Source of the DNA: Amphirosellinia nigrospora
Taxonomy: Eukaryota; Ascomycota; Sordariomycetes; Xylariales; Xylariaceae
DNA length: 64,000 nucleotides
Assembly: GCA_004123355.1 (NCBI GenBank)
Contig: SCHM01000002.1
Coordinates: 4,499,569 to 4,563,568, forward strand
Reading direction: 5' to 3'
Made by a program: the position numbers and the translations under genes. Shown here piece after piece: positions 1 through 10,443 of this stretch; within the stretch, counting starts at the first letter, position 1; every line of letters begins with the position of its first letter. Below the pieces are notes generated by a model. The model was not told the origin of the DNA, searched no databases, and worked only from the letters and a program-made list of their open reading frames with translations.

Positions 1-1408
1 AGCACAAGGTTGCCCGTCACCTCGCCTGGATGAGATACCCCAGTTGAAGTCTGCGGGTTCCACGTCTAGGAGCGGGTGTGATATCCCTATCCTTGCACAA
101 AGCTCCCCTCAAGTGTGCTTAGGGTCACCATAATACTGATCCTTATCCCCAGTAGGCGTCACTGTGATAAAGACGCCCGAGACAATAGCTATGTCTGTCC
201 CTACGTGATTAACTTGCTCCCACTATTCATGTTGGAACTGTCCTGAGTCGATGACGAAGGAGCAGCTGTCGAGGTGTGTAGCAGGCCGCCTGACTGACAT
301 GGAACGACCAGGCTCCATCGTCGTGTACTGCCGAGGGTGTTAACAGTAGTGACGACAGCTGGTATGCCACAAAAAAGGTATGTCGGAGAGAGGGGTGGCG
401 ATTTAGAACGAACGACGAGCCAAAGTCTCCTGATTGGCAGAAACTGTGCAACACAACCTCGGAGACGCAGTACACATCCAAGCGCTTGTCGCTTGACTGC
501 AGGCGAGGTCAGACACTGATGAATCATTCAGCATGAACCCCGTGTTGGTGTTGGGCAGCCACCGGGCTTTGGACTAAGGCGTAGAATCATGGTCTCGTAC
601 TTGTTTGAAGTAGAAAAGGCGTTTGGAACTGGCAACGACGACCTCCTCCGATGGAGGCATGGCGAACTGACCAATCCGAGGTATACCGTCCGCCACAAGT
701 GACACTCAATGTGGCGATGGGAAGCTGGTCTTGCGGCGCGGTCAGAAGTGGAGGTAACGACGAGCTACTATGCCGGATTACTGTGCTGCTTCTGCTAGAC
801 GTAGACGGTGTCAGAATCAATGTCGATGTTGATGCTGTCAGTGTTGGTGAGCACTAATTTGGATCCATCTTTTCTAATGTGCAGCCCGTCTTTCGACTAC
901 GGCGGCTTCGATGTTATGTAGTGGCCCTCAGCGCAGCACCATACTTCACTAATAACGACACCTTCATTTTGAAAAAGGGAGGTGACGAAGCCTGAGGAGA
1001 TTATGGACAGCCCTCAAAGCCACCCATCAGGTCATCCAAGATGTGACAGTAGCTATATCGACAGTAATTGCCACCGTCGCCAGCAACCCCCTGTTTAAAA
1101 GCACGGGGATTGGCGCAGATGACCAGCAGTCATGCGATAATTAGTAGAGTGGTAGGTACGGATGTACGTCCCTGATGGTTGGATAGCAATAAGAGATCCA
1201 AGCGCGCCATCCAACCTGACTGCAGGCACAAGGTTACGGCGCCTATTTTGACGAGTACTACAATCAGTCAATACGGAGCTTCCAGTTAAGTGCGTAAGAG
1301 AGCAACGCCATTCAAGTATTCAAGCTGCGGAGTCGTGGCTGATTATACCTGGAGGTTATGTAATAATTAACGAATAGCTAGACTATTACGAGGGAGTCTG
1401 ATTTTCTA
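1..1408. other. Gene-free stretch
   Basis: No open frame here shows a recognisable domain, splice structure or conserved motif. The few 60-110 codon frames on both strands overlap one another and look like chance. The stretch lies downstream of the HET gene, which ends at its left-pointing stop near 1415. Confidence 0.5.
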
Positions 1409-1414
1409 ACATAT

Positions 1415-3967
1415 TTAGGCTAGTATAACTGTCCTGAAACTTGGCTTTGAGTCCAACCAACCTTGCAAGGTCACCCACCCTAGTGCCATACGGCGGGCAA
1501 CTGGCCCATCCCACCTTATAGCCATAACGAGAACACCCGGTTGGGCAAACGGGAGCAAATGCTCTGGCCGATTTGTATGGAAGCAATTTTTCTTCAGAGA
1601 TTCCCCATCCACGGTGCTCGACACGTACGCGGGCATGGACCCAACAGCTAAGGCAATGAAGTCCACATCGGCGGCTCGATCGGGCATGCCACGTAGTCGA
1701 TACTCGACCGTGCCAAGTAGAGAGCCAACTTTCTCGCCGGAGCCCTCCGTGTGGCAGATGAGGAAGTGGACATTGGGCACGTAGATGTTGCCGCGGAAGT
1801 GCTCCGTGTTACCATCGTGTTCCACGCGCAAGATTGAGCACTGTGTGCGGGCAAGGAGATGTCTAGGGTCGGGGCTGACTTGAATGGGGAGGTCTTGTCT
1901 GTGATGAGTCCTACGTCGGACTTCATCCCAGAACGCTTCAACAGTTGGCCACCGAGATGCCAGGTCCTCAGCCGACAAGGCAGAACCAGCTCTTGAAGCC
2001 AGGAGATCAGCGGGGACCTCTGCTTCAATGCATCCCTTGGCCCATGCCAGAGCGAGAAATTGGCGATAGTCAGGGGCGCCGTGGAAACTATCGAAATCCG
2101 GTCGAGATCTCTCAGCTGAATCTTGCTCTGACCAAATCTTGTCAAGTTGTTTCCAGACCTTATCGTCGTTGATAGCCTTGATTCTACGGACACGCCGTTG
2201 GCCGCTATCCCCGTTCCATGTATACCACTCACAGAGCGAGCAGTAAAAAGAGCCCCTCTGAAGCGCTCTGGAGTTCGGGCGGCCATAAATTCCACATGTT
2301 GCGATGTGTCCGATTAAGGATTCCCAAGACCAAGAGGGTAATATTACGTCTCTGTCATCAGGTTGACGCTCTTGGAGACGATGTAGCCAGTCGTAAGGAT
2401 ACCACAATAAAGCACGGCTAAAATCAGATTCCGGCAATCCGAAGATAGTGCCGCAATTGGCGTAAAATGCATCCTCGATACCATGAAAAGCATGATATAC
2501 GTCGGAGGCATAAGTTAGAGCGCGTTGAGAGTAACGCTCTAGGTGTTTCCGGTAATCCTCGTAGTCGTCACGAGTTGGACTGGCGTCGTTGCTGCCATGT
2601 ATTCTTAACTGGTTTCCCAAAGCTTTTTCTGATGTTCGATCAGCCGAAAAAGTGTTCTCGCGCTGAATATCTTCTATACATTCAAACCAGATCTCGGCTG
2701 GCGTAAAGTACAGCTTGCGCTTGGCCAGGACAGCCTCCTGGTACGTCCAAGCTCTTTCATTCCAGGTGCTCTGCGTGGCTATCTGAAAGCCGTGGAGCTT
2801 ATTGACCATGGTGAATCCAAAAACATCTGTACAAATTTGATGTTCTCCTCTTGGGAATGCATCATGAATTCCGGTCAGACCTGAATGTATGTTGTCTCCG
2901 CATGCCGCCACTATGACAAGTTTGGCACGGGAATATATTGCTTCTAGCGATCTGATCTGGCCGTACTTATCCCCCTTATCATCTTGCACAATGCACAGCC
3001 TATCAATCCACAAATAACGCTGATCTAGCCGTTTGCAGACTTCCATGGCATGCGCAATCGTGCGAGGCAGGTGGTGCAGGCTACCAGGCCGCTTCAGTAA
3101 GTGTAGATTATCGCGATTGCTGTTATCTCATTCGATGGATCAGCACCCCAGACGTAGCTGAGTGCAATAAAAGGAATATTAGGCTCGCCGTGGCATCGAC
3201 GATTGATTTGAGTTCAATGTCTACAAGCCGGAAGTTGACTGGCAACCTCCCCGCCCTGTTCTCACGGCAGGCTTTGTGCTCTGTTTCGCATGTAGCTATC
3301 CAGTGGCGTAGTGCAGTCCACTCAATAGAGGATGACATGCATTGGAATGAGTTGGAGCGGGCAAGGTTTGGGCTGGTCGAAGTGAGGCTACAGTCGCAGA
3401 AAGTGCTGGCGGACATCTCTTATAATGTCCAAGCTTTACCCACTGGGGTTCACCGAATTTTGAACAAACCGGAACCCTTCGCCTTCGAAGTATAGCAATA
3501 TCTCTGGATGCCAATCGATGCTGGCATCGTCTTCTCTTAACCGATGCTCCAACTTCTCGATGCATATCCGCCTCATGATATATATAGATTGCTTGTCGTT
3601 GATGGTATACTGGCGCAACCGGCATCTGCCTGGGCGACCTGAAGCACCACCTACAGAACGCGCACGCCCCTTGCCTTAATTCCAACTCCATTGGCGTCCC
3701 AAGTTCGATTACATATTGTCCGTCTCCGTTATCGTCAAATAAGCTATGGACACATCTACAAGTCAATAGATGGGATGGGCGGATGTGGGAACAGAACGAG
3801 CAGAGCTGGCTCCCGTCGATTTTGATCCCGTCGCATTCCAGGCACTTCTGATGCACAACCTCCGACGCATCAGCATCTCGGCCATAAAATCGTAGTCTTT
3901 TTTGCTGAATATAATCAAAACATATTGAGCAAGAGGTTGTCGGCTTTGCCTCTCTTGCAATAGACAT
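1415..3967 (-). pseudogene. HET-domain (heterokaryon incompatibility) protein, frameshifted
   Basis: HET proteins trigger cell death when genetically different hyphae fuse. An intact 543-codon frame (3046 down to 1415) carries the second half of the HET domain (RYLWIDRLCIVQDD, then an IYSRAKLVIVAACG block) and a full C terminus ending LQGWLDSKPSFRTVILA. The first HET block, FIALSYVWG, lies at 3145-3170 in another frame, and the typical leader LPVNFRLVDIELKSI lies further up in a third. Joining them needs one added base near 3188-3189 and one near 3112-3115, both at short G runs on the coding strand. A cysteine-rich segment at 3650-3967 (CSIC, CLEC, CSFC spacing, possibly zinc binding) seems to be the N terminus, after at least one more frame break near 3620-3650. 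Either the gene is decayed or the sequence carries base-loss errors. The HET call is firm; the N-terminal extent is inferred. Confidence 0.85.
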
Positions 3968-4861
3968 GATGCGGTGTCATTATTTGAAGGTAACGATGTG
4001 ATATACGATTGGATCTGGTCCTCATTGTTGATGACCATGATCACAATGAATGAACATGACGTGTCGGTCGGCGGGGCTGAGCCCGGCAGCATTTAGATTC
4101 GATCTCCGTTGAACGACCCATCTTGTCATAGAGTGCTGGTTAGTGAAGGATAAACGGGCTTCGACTCAGGATCAGCGTGCTTTGGAGCTGTGTGCAGGCG
4201 ATTACCTATCGTTGTTTTGATCATCAGCATGTGGCTATGCCTCCTAGCGCCATTAGGCATAGTGACTAACAAATCACCAGCCCCATGTTCGATGTGTCCT
4301 CGTTAAGACGATAGACGTAACATGCAATGCAAAGTTTACAGGTCGAAGATAATTTGAGGTACAAAAATGAACGACTTGTTCCCCAGCATGATGAGGCAAT
4401 GCCCAAGGCTTCTAATGGTCAGTGTAGATTACTGGAAGCAGTTTCATTATTCCTCATTATGAATCATGCCTCGTCAGTAAGACAGCTAGCATCTCTCATT
4501 GGTAAAAGTTTGAAGCGCCAAGGGCAGTGCAGCAGGCGCTATTCCGATTGAGTTACACTCCAATCCTAAGAAGGCTTAGATTCGCGCATAGGGTATGCCA
4601 ATCTAATCTACTGTAAATTGGAATTGTATGATGCGACATATGACCTCAATCCAAGCTATATGAAACTAAGATATATAAGATAGATTGGAAGTTGACGAGA
4701 TCTAAACTATTCGATCTGCATTGTAAATATCGACACCTGAAAATAAACCTGAGGACTTGACCTCAAGTTAGTCTTGTACAGCAGTCACTTCTAGTTCATT
4801 CACTCATGATAGTGGCAGACACAACCTCAACCATAACTGCGGCTTTACCCCCCAAGACTTA
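3968..4861. other. Intergenic stretch between divergent HET and REI1-like genes
   Basis: No coding frame with support is seen. It separates the leftward HET gene from the rightward zinc-finger gene, so it should hold both promoters, but I cannot point to a specific site. A 74-codon frame at 4327-4551 has no recognisable features and was not called. Confidence 0.4.
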
Positions 4862-5729
4862 ATGGATTCCTCTGACCCCGCTATGCGACCATTCACATCT
4901 AGGCAATGCCTGTTTTGTCCCAGCTCCTCGCCAAGCTTCGATGAGAGCGTGGTACACATGCAAAAATCACACGGCCTATTTGTTCCACATCGGCAACACC
5001 TGGCGGTCGACCTTGAGACTCTGTTTAGATATCTACATCTCGTTATTTTTGGTTACAGGAATGTATACATTGCGGTACAGAGAGAGCGACCGTACAAGCT
5101 GTACAGCAACATATGACCGGCAAGGGTCACTGCAGATTCGATATATCGGGACAAGGTTCCGAATTTGCCGAGTTCTACGACTTCTTCGACGCAGAAGACA
5201 ATGTAGAGAGCGATACGGAGGACGGTGGTGATGAGAGGGAACAAGAAAATACCAAGGCAAGGTCAAATCAAAAGTTATTGCTGTCTGACGAAGACTGGAT
5301 TCGTTTACCTTCAGGTAAAATTATATCGAGGCAGCCAACCACACAAGCAGGGTTGTCACCACACAGCATTATCGTCGAACTCAGTTCCCAGCATCACAGC
5401 TAGAGTACTCAATAGCAGAACCGATAGAGGATCGGAGTCCTAGTAAAGAAGACGTCGGCTCACATATTCGCGACACACGGTTATCCAAGAGGGCGAAACG
5501 GGAGAGGGCAACGGCGACATATCAGTTTGCGAAGCTGAGTTCGGCGGACCGGGCTAGTTTGATGCACCTACCCGCATCTCAGCAGCGCTCGATACTGGGC
5601 ATGCAACACAGGCATGCAGAAAAGACACAAAAAGAAGAGACACGACAGAGGGGCAGAATTGACAGAAAAGGGAATAAGAATTTGTACGCGTATTGGCACA
5701 CTGAGACGCCTGTCTACCAATGTGGCTAG
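4862..5729 (+). CDS. REI1/ZNF622-like C2H2 zinc-finger protein, two frame breaks
   Basis: REI1-family proteins act in cytoplasmic maturation of the 60S ribosomal subunit. The N terminus has CLFC at residues 16-19 followed by [12 protein letters not shown] and a [16 protein letters not shown] segment, the first half of the zf-C2H2_2 domain. The second half ([18 protein letters not shown], then KGHCRFDI and EFYDF) is in another frame; one base added at the GG of 5058-5059 joins them. After LPSGKIIS near 5313-5333 the frame shifts again into a basic tail ([46 protein letters not shown]) ending YQCG at 5727-5729. The whole is about 290 residues, shorter than yeast Rei1, so it is a short fungal relative. 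No intron fits at either break (the GT-AG gaps would be under 20 bases), so these are indels. Confidence 0.75.
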
Positions 5730-6175
5730 ATACACCGAATAGAGTGCTTGACCTTGCTATAGATACGCTGGCCTAGTTAGAAATTGCTTATCTAAACCAG
5801 GTTCATTCTGCTACCATCTATTTACCTAGATGTGATTGTGAGTATTGTAGTTCTTTAGTCCTAATAAACTTCAGGAATGGGTATATGAGCTATGATTGCA
5901 ATATATATCAATATGGAGTACCGAAGTTGGTCTAGCCAAAGCCCTTGACTATATATTGACATGCCACCATCTCATACCACAGCAAGAGGTTCAATTGGCT
6001 ATATTGGCTATGTGTTGGCTGTAAAGCAAACGTCGCTAGGCCAACCAAGCCTCATGTCTCACCACAGACAATAATAACAAAACACCAATCTTGCAAGCAA
6101 GCACTACCACTATCCATGGCCCAGTCGGCTCAAGCGGACCGGAGCCATCTCTATAACCTATAATTAGCTATTACC
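5730..6175. other. Intergenic stretch
   Basis: AT-leaning sequence with no supported gene, between the REI1-like gene and the small unknown gene at 6176. Confidence 0.4.
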
Positions 6176-6675
6176 ATGGATAGCACAGCAGAGGCCTTGC
6201 GAGTTTGGAATGCGAACCGAGCCATTCTGCGAAATCTTATCACGTGCATAGGATCGCAGGTTGGCCCTGGAGATTTCGCTCGTTTAAACATTATTTGTTC
6301 GGACCTCGACCTGCAGTCGGGAAAGTCTTCAGGTAGGGCCCAGCCCTTGTTGAGACGTATCCGATGGGAAAACTGCGTACACTTTGACGGGAATCAACCT
6401 TTCGCAATAAGAGACCCGTCGGACACTCTCGATTTCGACAACCTGCATGACACTTCAGAGATTTCGAGTCTTATTGGTTTACACATCATGCAACGTGAAA
6501 GACGAGTTAGGCTGCTGTATACTCCGCCTTGGAAGCAAAGATAGTAAGCCCATCCCCTCAGGCCCTTCATCGTGGCACCCGACATACAACGGCTGACTGG
6601 TTGTGTAGCATGGAATGGGACGAAGGCGAGAAGTTATTCATCCAGAGTGAGGTCCTCGACTGGCGGCAGATCTGA
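6176..6675 (+). CDS. Small two-exon protein of unknown function
   Basis: I do not recognise the family. Exon 1 runs 6176-6543 and exon 2 6609-6675. The intron starts GTAAGC and ends GTAG, and splicing keeps frame, giving about 144 residues ending EVLDWRQI. The protein is soluble with no signal peptide or membrane segment. It has an N-terminal helix-like stretch (AEALRVWNANRAILRNLI) and an arginine-rich patch (MQRERRVRLLY). Its place between zinc-finger and kinase-like genes suggests nothing specific. The alternative is an unspliced 122-codon frame ending at 6544. Confidence 0.4.
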
Positions 6676-7364
6676 TTTTCGACAAGATGGACAGTCGCAC
6701 ACCGTATCGCCTGTGCTATCAAATCATGCTCCGATGGAGGGAGATAAATTAAGTCTTCCGGAGATTTTTTGTAGTATCCTGTGTGCTACGTATCGTTTGC
6801 GTTTGAAGGAATATCAATGCCATCGGATCATTCCCGTACGTAATGATCGAGTATTTTCTTTCTCCTCTCTTCTTATCTTTCTATCTTTCTCTCGCTCGTT
6901 TGTCTCTTCCCGCTTAGTAGGCTCCTTCTCATAGCATGTTTCATCTACTTGATTGTAATTGATTTTAACGAAGCAACCGAGCAGGTCACCGTTATATCTC
7001 TTTCTGGACGATTAGCGCGTATCGTCCACGGTTACATCGACTCACTAGAAGGCAAACTCCGCGTTTTGAAGTCCCGATCGTAGACCTCCCGAAAAACCAT
7101 AGACCAAAGATGGAAACGTTAGTGTCGTGGTGTATTGGTACTACGACCGGCAAAACTAGATGGGACATTGACTGACAACAGAAGATCGCATATCTGTTTT
7201 TTTGGAAATGAACGCGTCACGTTCCGTGTGTATTCACATCTTGGTAAATAAAGTTAAATATATTATTACGTAAGGCCTGCATCAAAAAAACCTATGAATG
7301 GTATATTGTTAGCATATCGTCATCCTAATGGTAGAATCCTTGGTAACTAACTGTTGTGTGAATT
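6676..7364. other. Intergenic stretch
   Basis: No gene is supported. A pyrimidine-rich tract (TTTCTTTCTCCTCTCTTCTT and following) sits at 6855-6915. The rest is low-complexity AT-rich sequence towards the 3' end of the kinase-like gene. Confidence 0.4.
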
Positions 7365-8618
7365 CTAATCGCCCTCATCAGATTCCTCCCCAGGATTAGG
7401 AAATCTGTTTGGGGCTTTTCTTTCCACCGCCTCGCTGGCTTGATTAAATGCTTCTTGTAAACTAGGTCGCTTGGCTGGGTCCACGTACATACACTCGGCT
7501 ATGAGATTCGCTAGATCCGGGTCAAGCCATGGGTATGCATTACCGCTGGGCTGGGTAGGAGGTACGCGCCGACAGTCTCGAAGCCTTTGTGCATTCCTGC
7601 TCCATTCAAAATTTTGAACGGTTTCATGGTAACTAATGAAGCGAGTGACTAGGTGCAAGAAGGATTAGCACACGGTTATAAAATTAAGTATTGGGCTGGC
7701 CCTTATAGATAGATATGTACCTGGGAAATCCCAAACAAATTATTCGGGATGCCTCCCCCAGCATCGCCACTGACTTGCGCAGCACCAAAGTCGATTAACT
7801 TGAAGGTACATCCCGTTTTATGCTCAGATTCAATCCCCTTGTCTCCAGCATTATATTCCTCAGTTCTATATCGTTGTGTTGAAGGAGGGACGGTTCTTGG
7901 CCAGGTGTAATTGTTTCAAGTGTTGATGTCAAAGTGCTTAGTGATGCACCAATAGGATATGCCATTCCCATGCATGCCCGCGTCACTTCGAAGGTTCTAT
8001 TAGCCAATCTACATTGCAAGGATAGAGTGGGTCCCACGTAACGGGGAGGTAAGCAGAGAACTTACGGCATAAGAATACGGACCAGAGAAATCTATTTGGT
8101 ATATGTCCTCCTCCCCCTAGTACTATCCGGTCGAAGAGTGTTACAAGATTACCACCATTTATATACTCCATTGCGAGTGCCGGCCCTTGAATACTAGTGA
8201 GGGGTTCGAACACCCAGGCAAGTGGTGGAAAATTGTTGTTGTCAAAACTCGGCCTTTCTGTATCAGCAGAGGCGATCATTCTGACGATATGCTTAGCTCC
8301 ATTTAGTTGCTGATGTCTATCGTTTAGTGAAAATTCTATGAAGTGACGTCGATTGAATGGCCTAACCTTTAAAACCGTAATTTCATTTCGTAACTGGGTT
8401 ACTGCCATCTGTAATGCGATCTTTACGACCAATTGAAACCCATCCGGTCTGCCCTTCTGCCCTACCCGAAAGGTTAGACCAAATCCACCGTGGCCCATCA
8501 TCTGCTCATACTGCCAAAACATCGAAGCAGAGAAGTAACCTTCTATCTCGTGAGCGAGCTGCAATACAGCGCCCAAATGAGGATCATTCATTTCTCTGTC
8601 CGAAGTGCTCGCGGGCAC
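7365..8618 (-). CDS. Fungal protein-kinase-like protein, three exons, frame breaks
   Basis: Exon 1 (8618-8066) has the glycine loop GHGGFG, a VVKIAL lysine and a hinge-like AMEYINGGNLVTLFDR. A GTAAGT donor joins to exon 2 at 7985 (giving FLCLTRACMGMAYP), where the catalytic loop reads HNDIELRNIML, so Asn replaces the Arg of HRD. The DFG segment LIDFGAAQ lies a frame away; adding one G at 7845-7846 joins it. A last intron (7730-7649) leads to exon 3, which ends the kinase fold with PWLDPDLANLIAECMYVDPA and a short acidic tail, but the exon 2/3 phase is off by one, so a second indel is likely. Length would be about 363 residues. Asn in place of HRD-Arg is common in fungal atypical kinases; the Asp and the DFG motif remain, so activity is possible. 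Confidence 0.75.
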
Positions 8619-9150
8619 AGCTTAGGCCGGAAATATGTTGGGAACATTAACATAGAAATCACGACATGAAAGATCGCAATCAATCGACAAGAGTTTTAGA
8701 AATATAATTTACAGGATTTGGGGCAGTATATAGTATACTGGTGTTTTTATACGCCCTTGCCAGACAAAGAAATGATGGTTTCGGTTTAAAGTACCTAATA
8801 AAGAATTATGTTTTATTGCATATAATAGTTATAAACTTAAAGGCTTTAATGTTTATGCTTTATAACGAGTTATAACGAGTTATATAGCATTAGTGGTAGC
8901 ATTAACAAGCATTGGTGGTTGTTTTACGGGCATTGTAGGCCTTGGCCCACGACATATAAATACTTAAATAATTATTAAATTATTATAATTTAGGCCGGAC
9001 CTATTATCCTTATATTTGCTTTTTAATTGTGGTTAGGATATTTATCGCATAACTTTTTGCACCCGAATGTGGCTTGCCAACACGTTTATGTGGGTCTGGC
9101 GTGGCTTGCCAAGAGGGCCGTTTGCGGCCCGTGCGCGTGGGTGGGCATGC
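8619..9150. other. AT-rich intergenic stretch
   Basis: No gene. Contains a tandem TATAACGAGT pair near 8862-8881 and a short direct repeat TGGCTTGCCA at about 9070 and 9101. It leads into the inverted-repeat element at 9164. Confidence 0.4.
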
Positions 9151-9164
9151 GAACGTGGTGCAGG
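9151..9164 (+). repeat. Direct repeat flanking the TIR element (left)
   Basis: GAACGTGGTGCAGG here is repeated exactly at 9603-9616, bracketing the inverted-repeat element. It may be an unusually long target-site duplication, or target sequence that already contained part of the motif. Confidence 0.6.
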
Positions 9165-9600
9165 TCTGATTTACGCAGCTGAAGTTTTACTATCTAACTC
9201 TGAAACTAGCCGTATTTGGCAGCCAACTTGGCTGGAAATCTACAAAAATAGTCCACCCTGCCCGCGTAGTTAGAACGAACGAATAATCAAGTTAATAATT
9301 AAATTAAGTAAAAATTTAAAAATTAAATCTAGAACGTAGTTATTTTTTATATTTTTGGACATATTATTATATGATTTTAAAACTAAACGATAAAATCTAC
9401 TACGCGATAATAACAACAGAATATAGAATCATACGTTAACATTTACATCAACGCGACCGTCCATATTAGATTTAACCCTTGGCTTCTGCGATTATACAAT
9501 AACCAATTATTTCTCGTGATCAATTGATATAGTGGAGCAAACTACTAGATAGGGCTAGTTTCAGAGTTAGATAGTAGAACTTCAGCTGCGTAAATCTGAC
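9164..9600. mobile_element. 437-bp non-autonomous element with 47-bp terminal inverted repeats
   Basis: The left end (9164-9210, starting GTCTGATTTACGCAG) and the reverse complement of the right end (9554-9600) match at 45 of 47 positions by eye. The interior is very AT-rich and has no transposase frame. Exact 14-base direct repeats lie just outside both ends, as expected of an inserted element. No known family is assigned, since neither the TIR start nor the duplication length fits a class I can name. The interior may have been mutated by RIP. Confidence 0.7.
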
Positions 9601-9602
9601 TT

Positions 9603-9616
9603 GAACGTGGTGCAGG
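9603..9616 (+). repeat. Direct repeat flanking the TIR element (right)
   Basis: Exact copy of the 14 bases at 9151-9164, in the same orientation, two bases beyond the right inverted repeat. Confidence 0.6.
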
Positions 9617-10443
9617 ACGTTTTAGGTGGGGCGTCTGTACGACACCGCGCCCTGCAACTGTAGACTGTATAATGCTTAAGCTTAGTCGCACCTATTTAAT
9701 AGGAGCTACTTCGCCGCCGCTCGATCGTACTACAATATGCGTTATTAAACCACATACATAAAGACCACACTACACAGGCCACACTGGATTATATATGGAG
9801 GAAGCGGCATTATGTCGGCGCTTGTCCATCCTTTGCAGAGTTGCTGCACAAATCAAAAATGTCTACTTCGTATGTGCAGTCCGAGAAGCGCCCTTTGCTT
9901 CTTCTGGGCTCCGGAAATATATGGGGGACCTGCAGGAGAGCGGGAAACTGACGATGAACATCTACGCCACGGCCTGTCATGAAAACGGAGTTATGGATAC
10001 CATGGAAGACAGAGGGAGGCATTTCAGTTGAGCCAAAATTACAGGAGACAAGTGTGGACCCCAGTTGCTATGTGTGTTTTGTGTGTTTTGGGTGTTTTGG
10101 GCACGCCGCACCCGTGCACCAAATGCCCAACATTCATCAGCAATTTCACCGTTGGCCGTTGAATCCATTCCAATCCATTACCCAACTGCATCACACTCGT
10201 TAGTCAATGAGTCGCCGCCGGACGCGCGCCTACCGCTCAGATTTCGGATTGAGACGTTTCAGCCCTGCCAGCAAAGCGAGTCACACATGCCTTTGCTCTA
10301 GGTATTCTGAACCATCCATTTACTCAGCTTAGTTCCCATCGCGACAGGTCGATCCGTCCCCCTAGAGGTTAGGTATAGGTAGGCTTAACGGCCGTGGCAG
10401 TCAAGTGCGTGCCTTCGGTGCCCCTGGTTCCGCAACCGCCGGA
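9617..10443. other. Upstream region of the TRK gene
   Basis: No supported gene; the open frames of 60-80 codons overlap on both strands. A degenerate TGTGTTTTGTGTGTTTTGGGTG tract occurs at about 10070-10100. The last few hundred bases should hold the TRK promoter and leader, but no site is identifiable by eye. Confidence 0.4.

Noticed and set aside
4327-4551. 74-codon frame upstream of the REI1-like gene
   Set aside because: No domain, no splice partner and no recognisable feature; its length is within chance for this composition.
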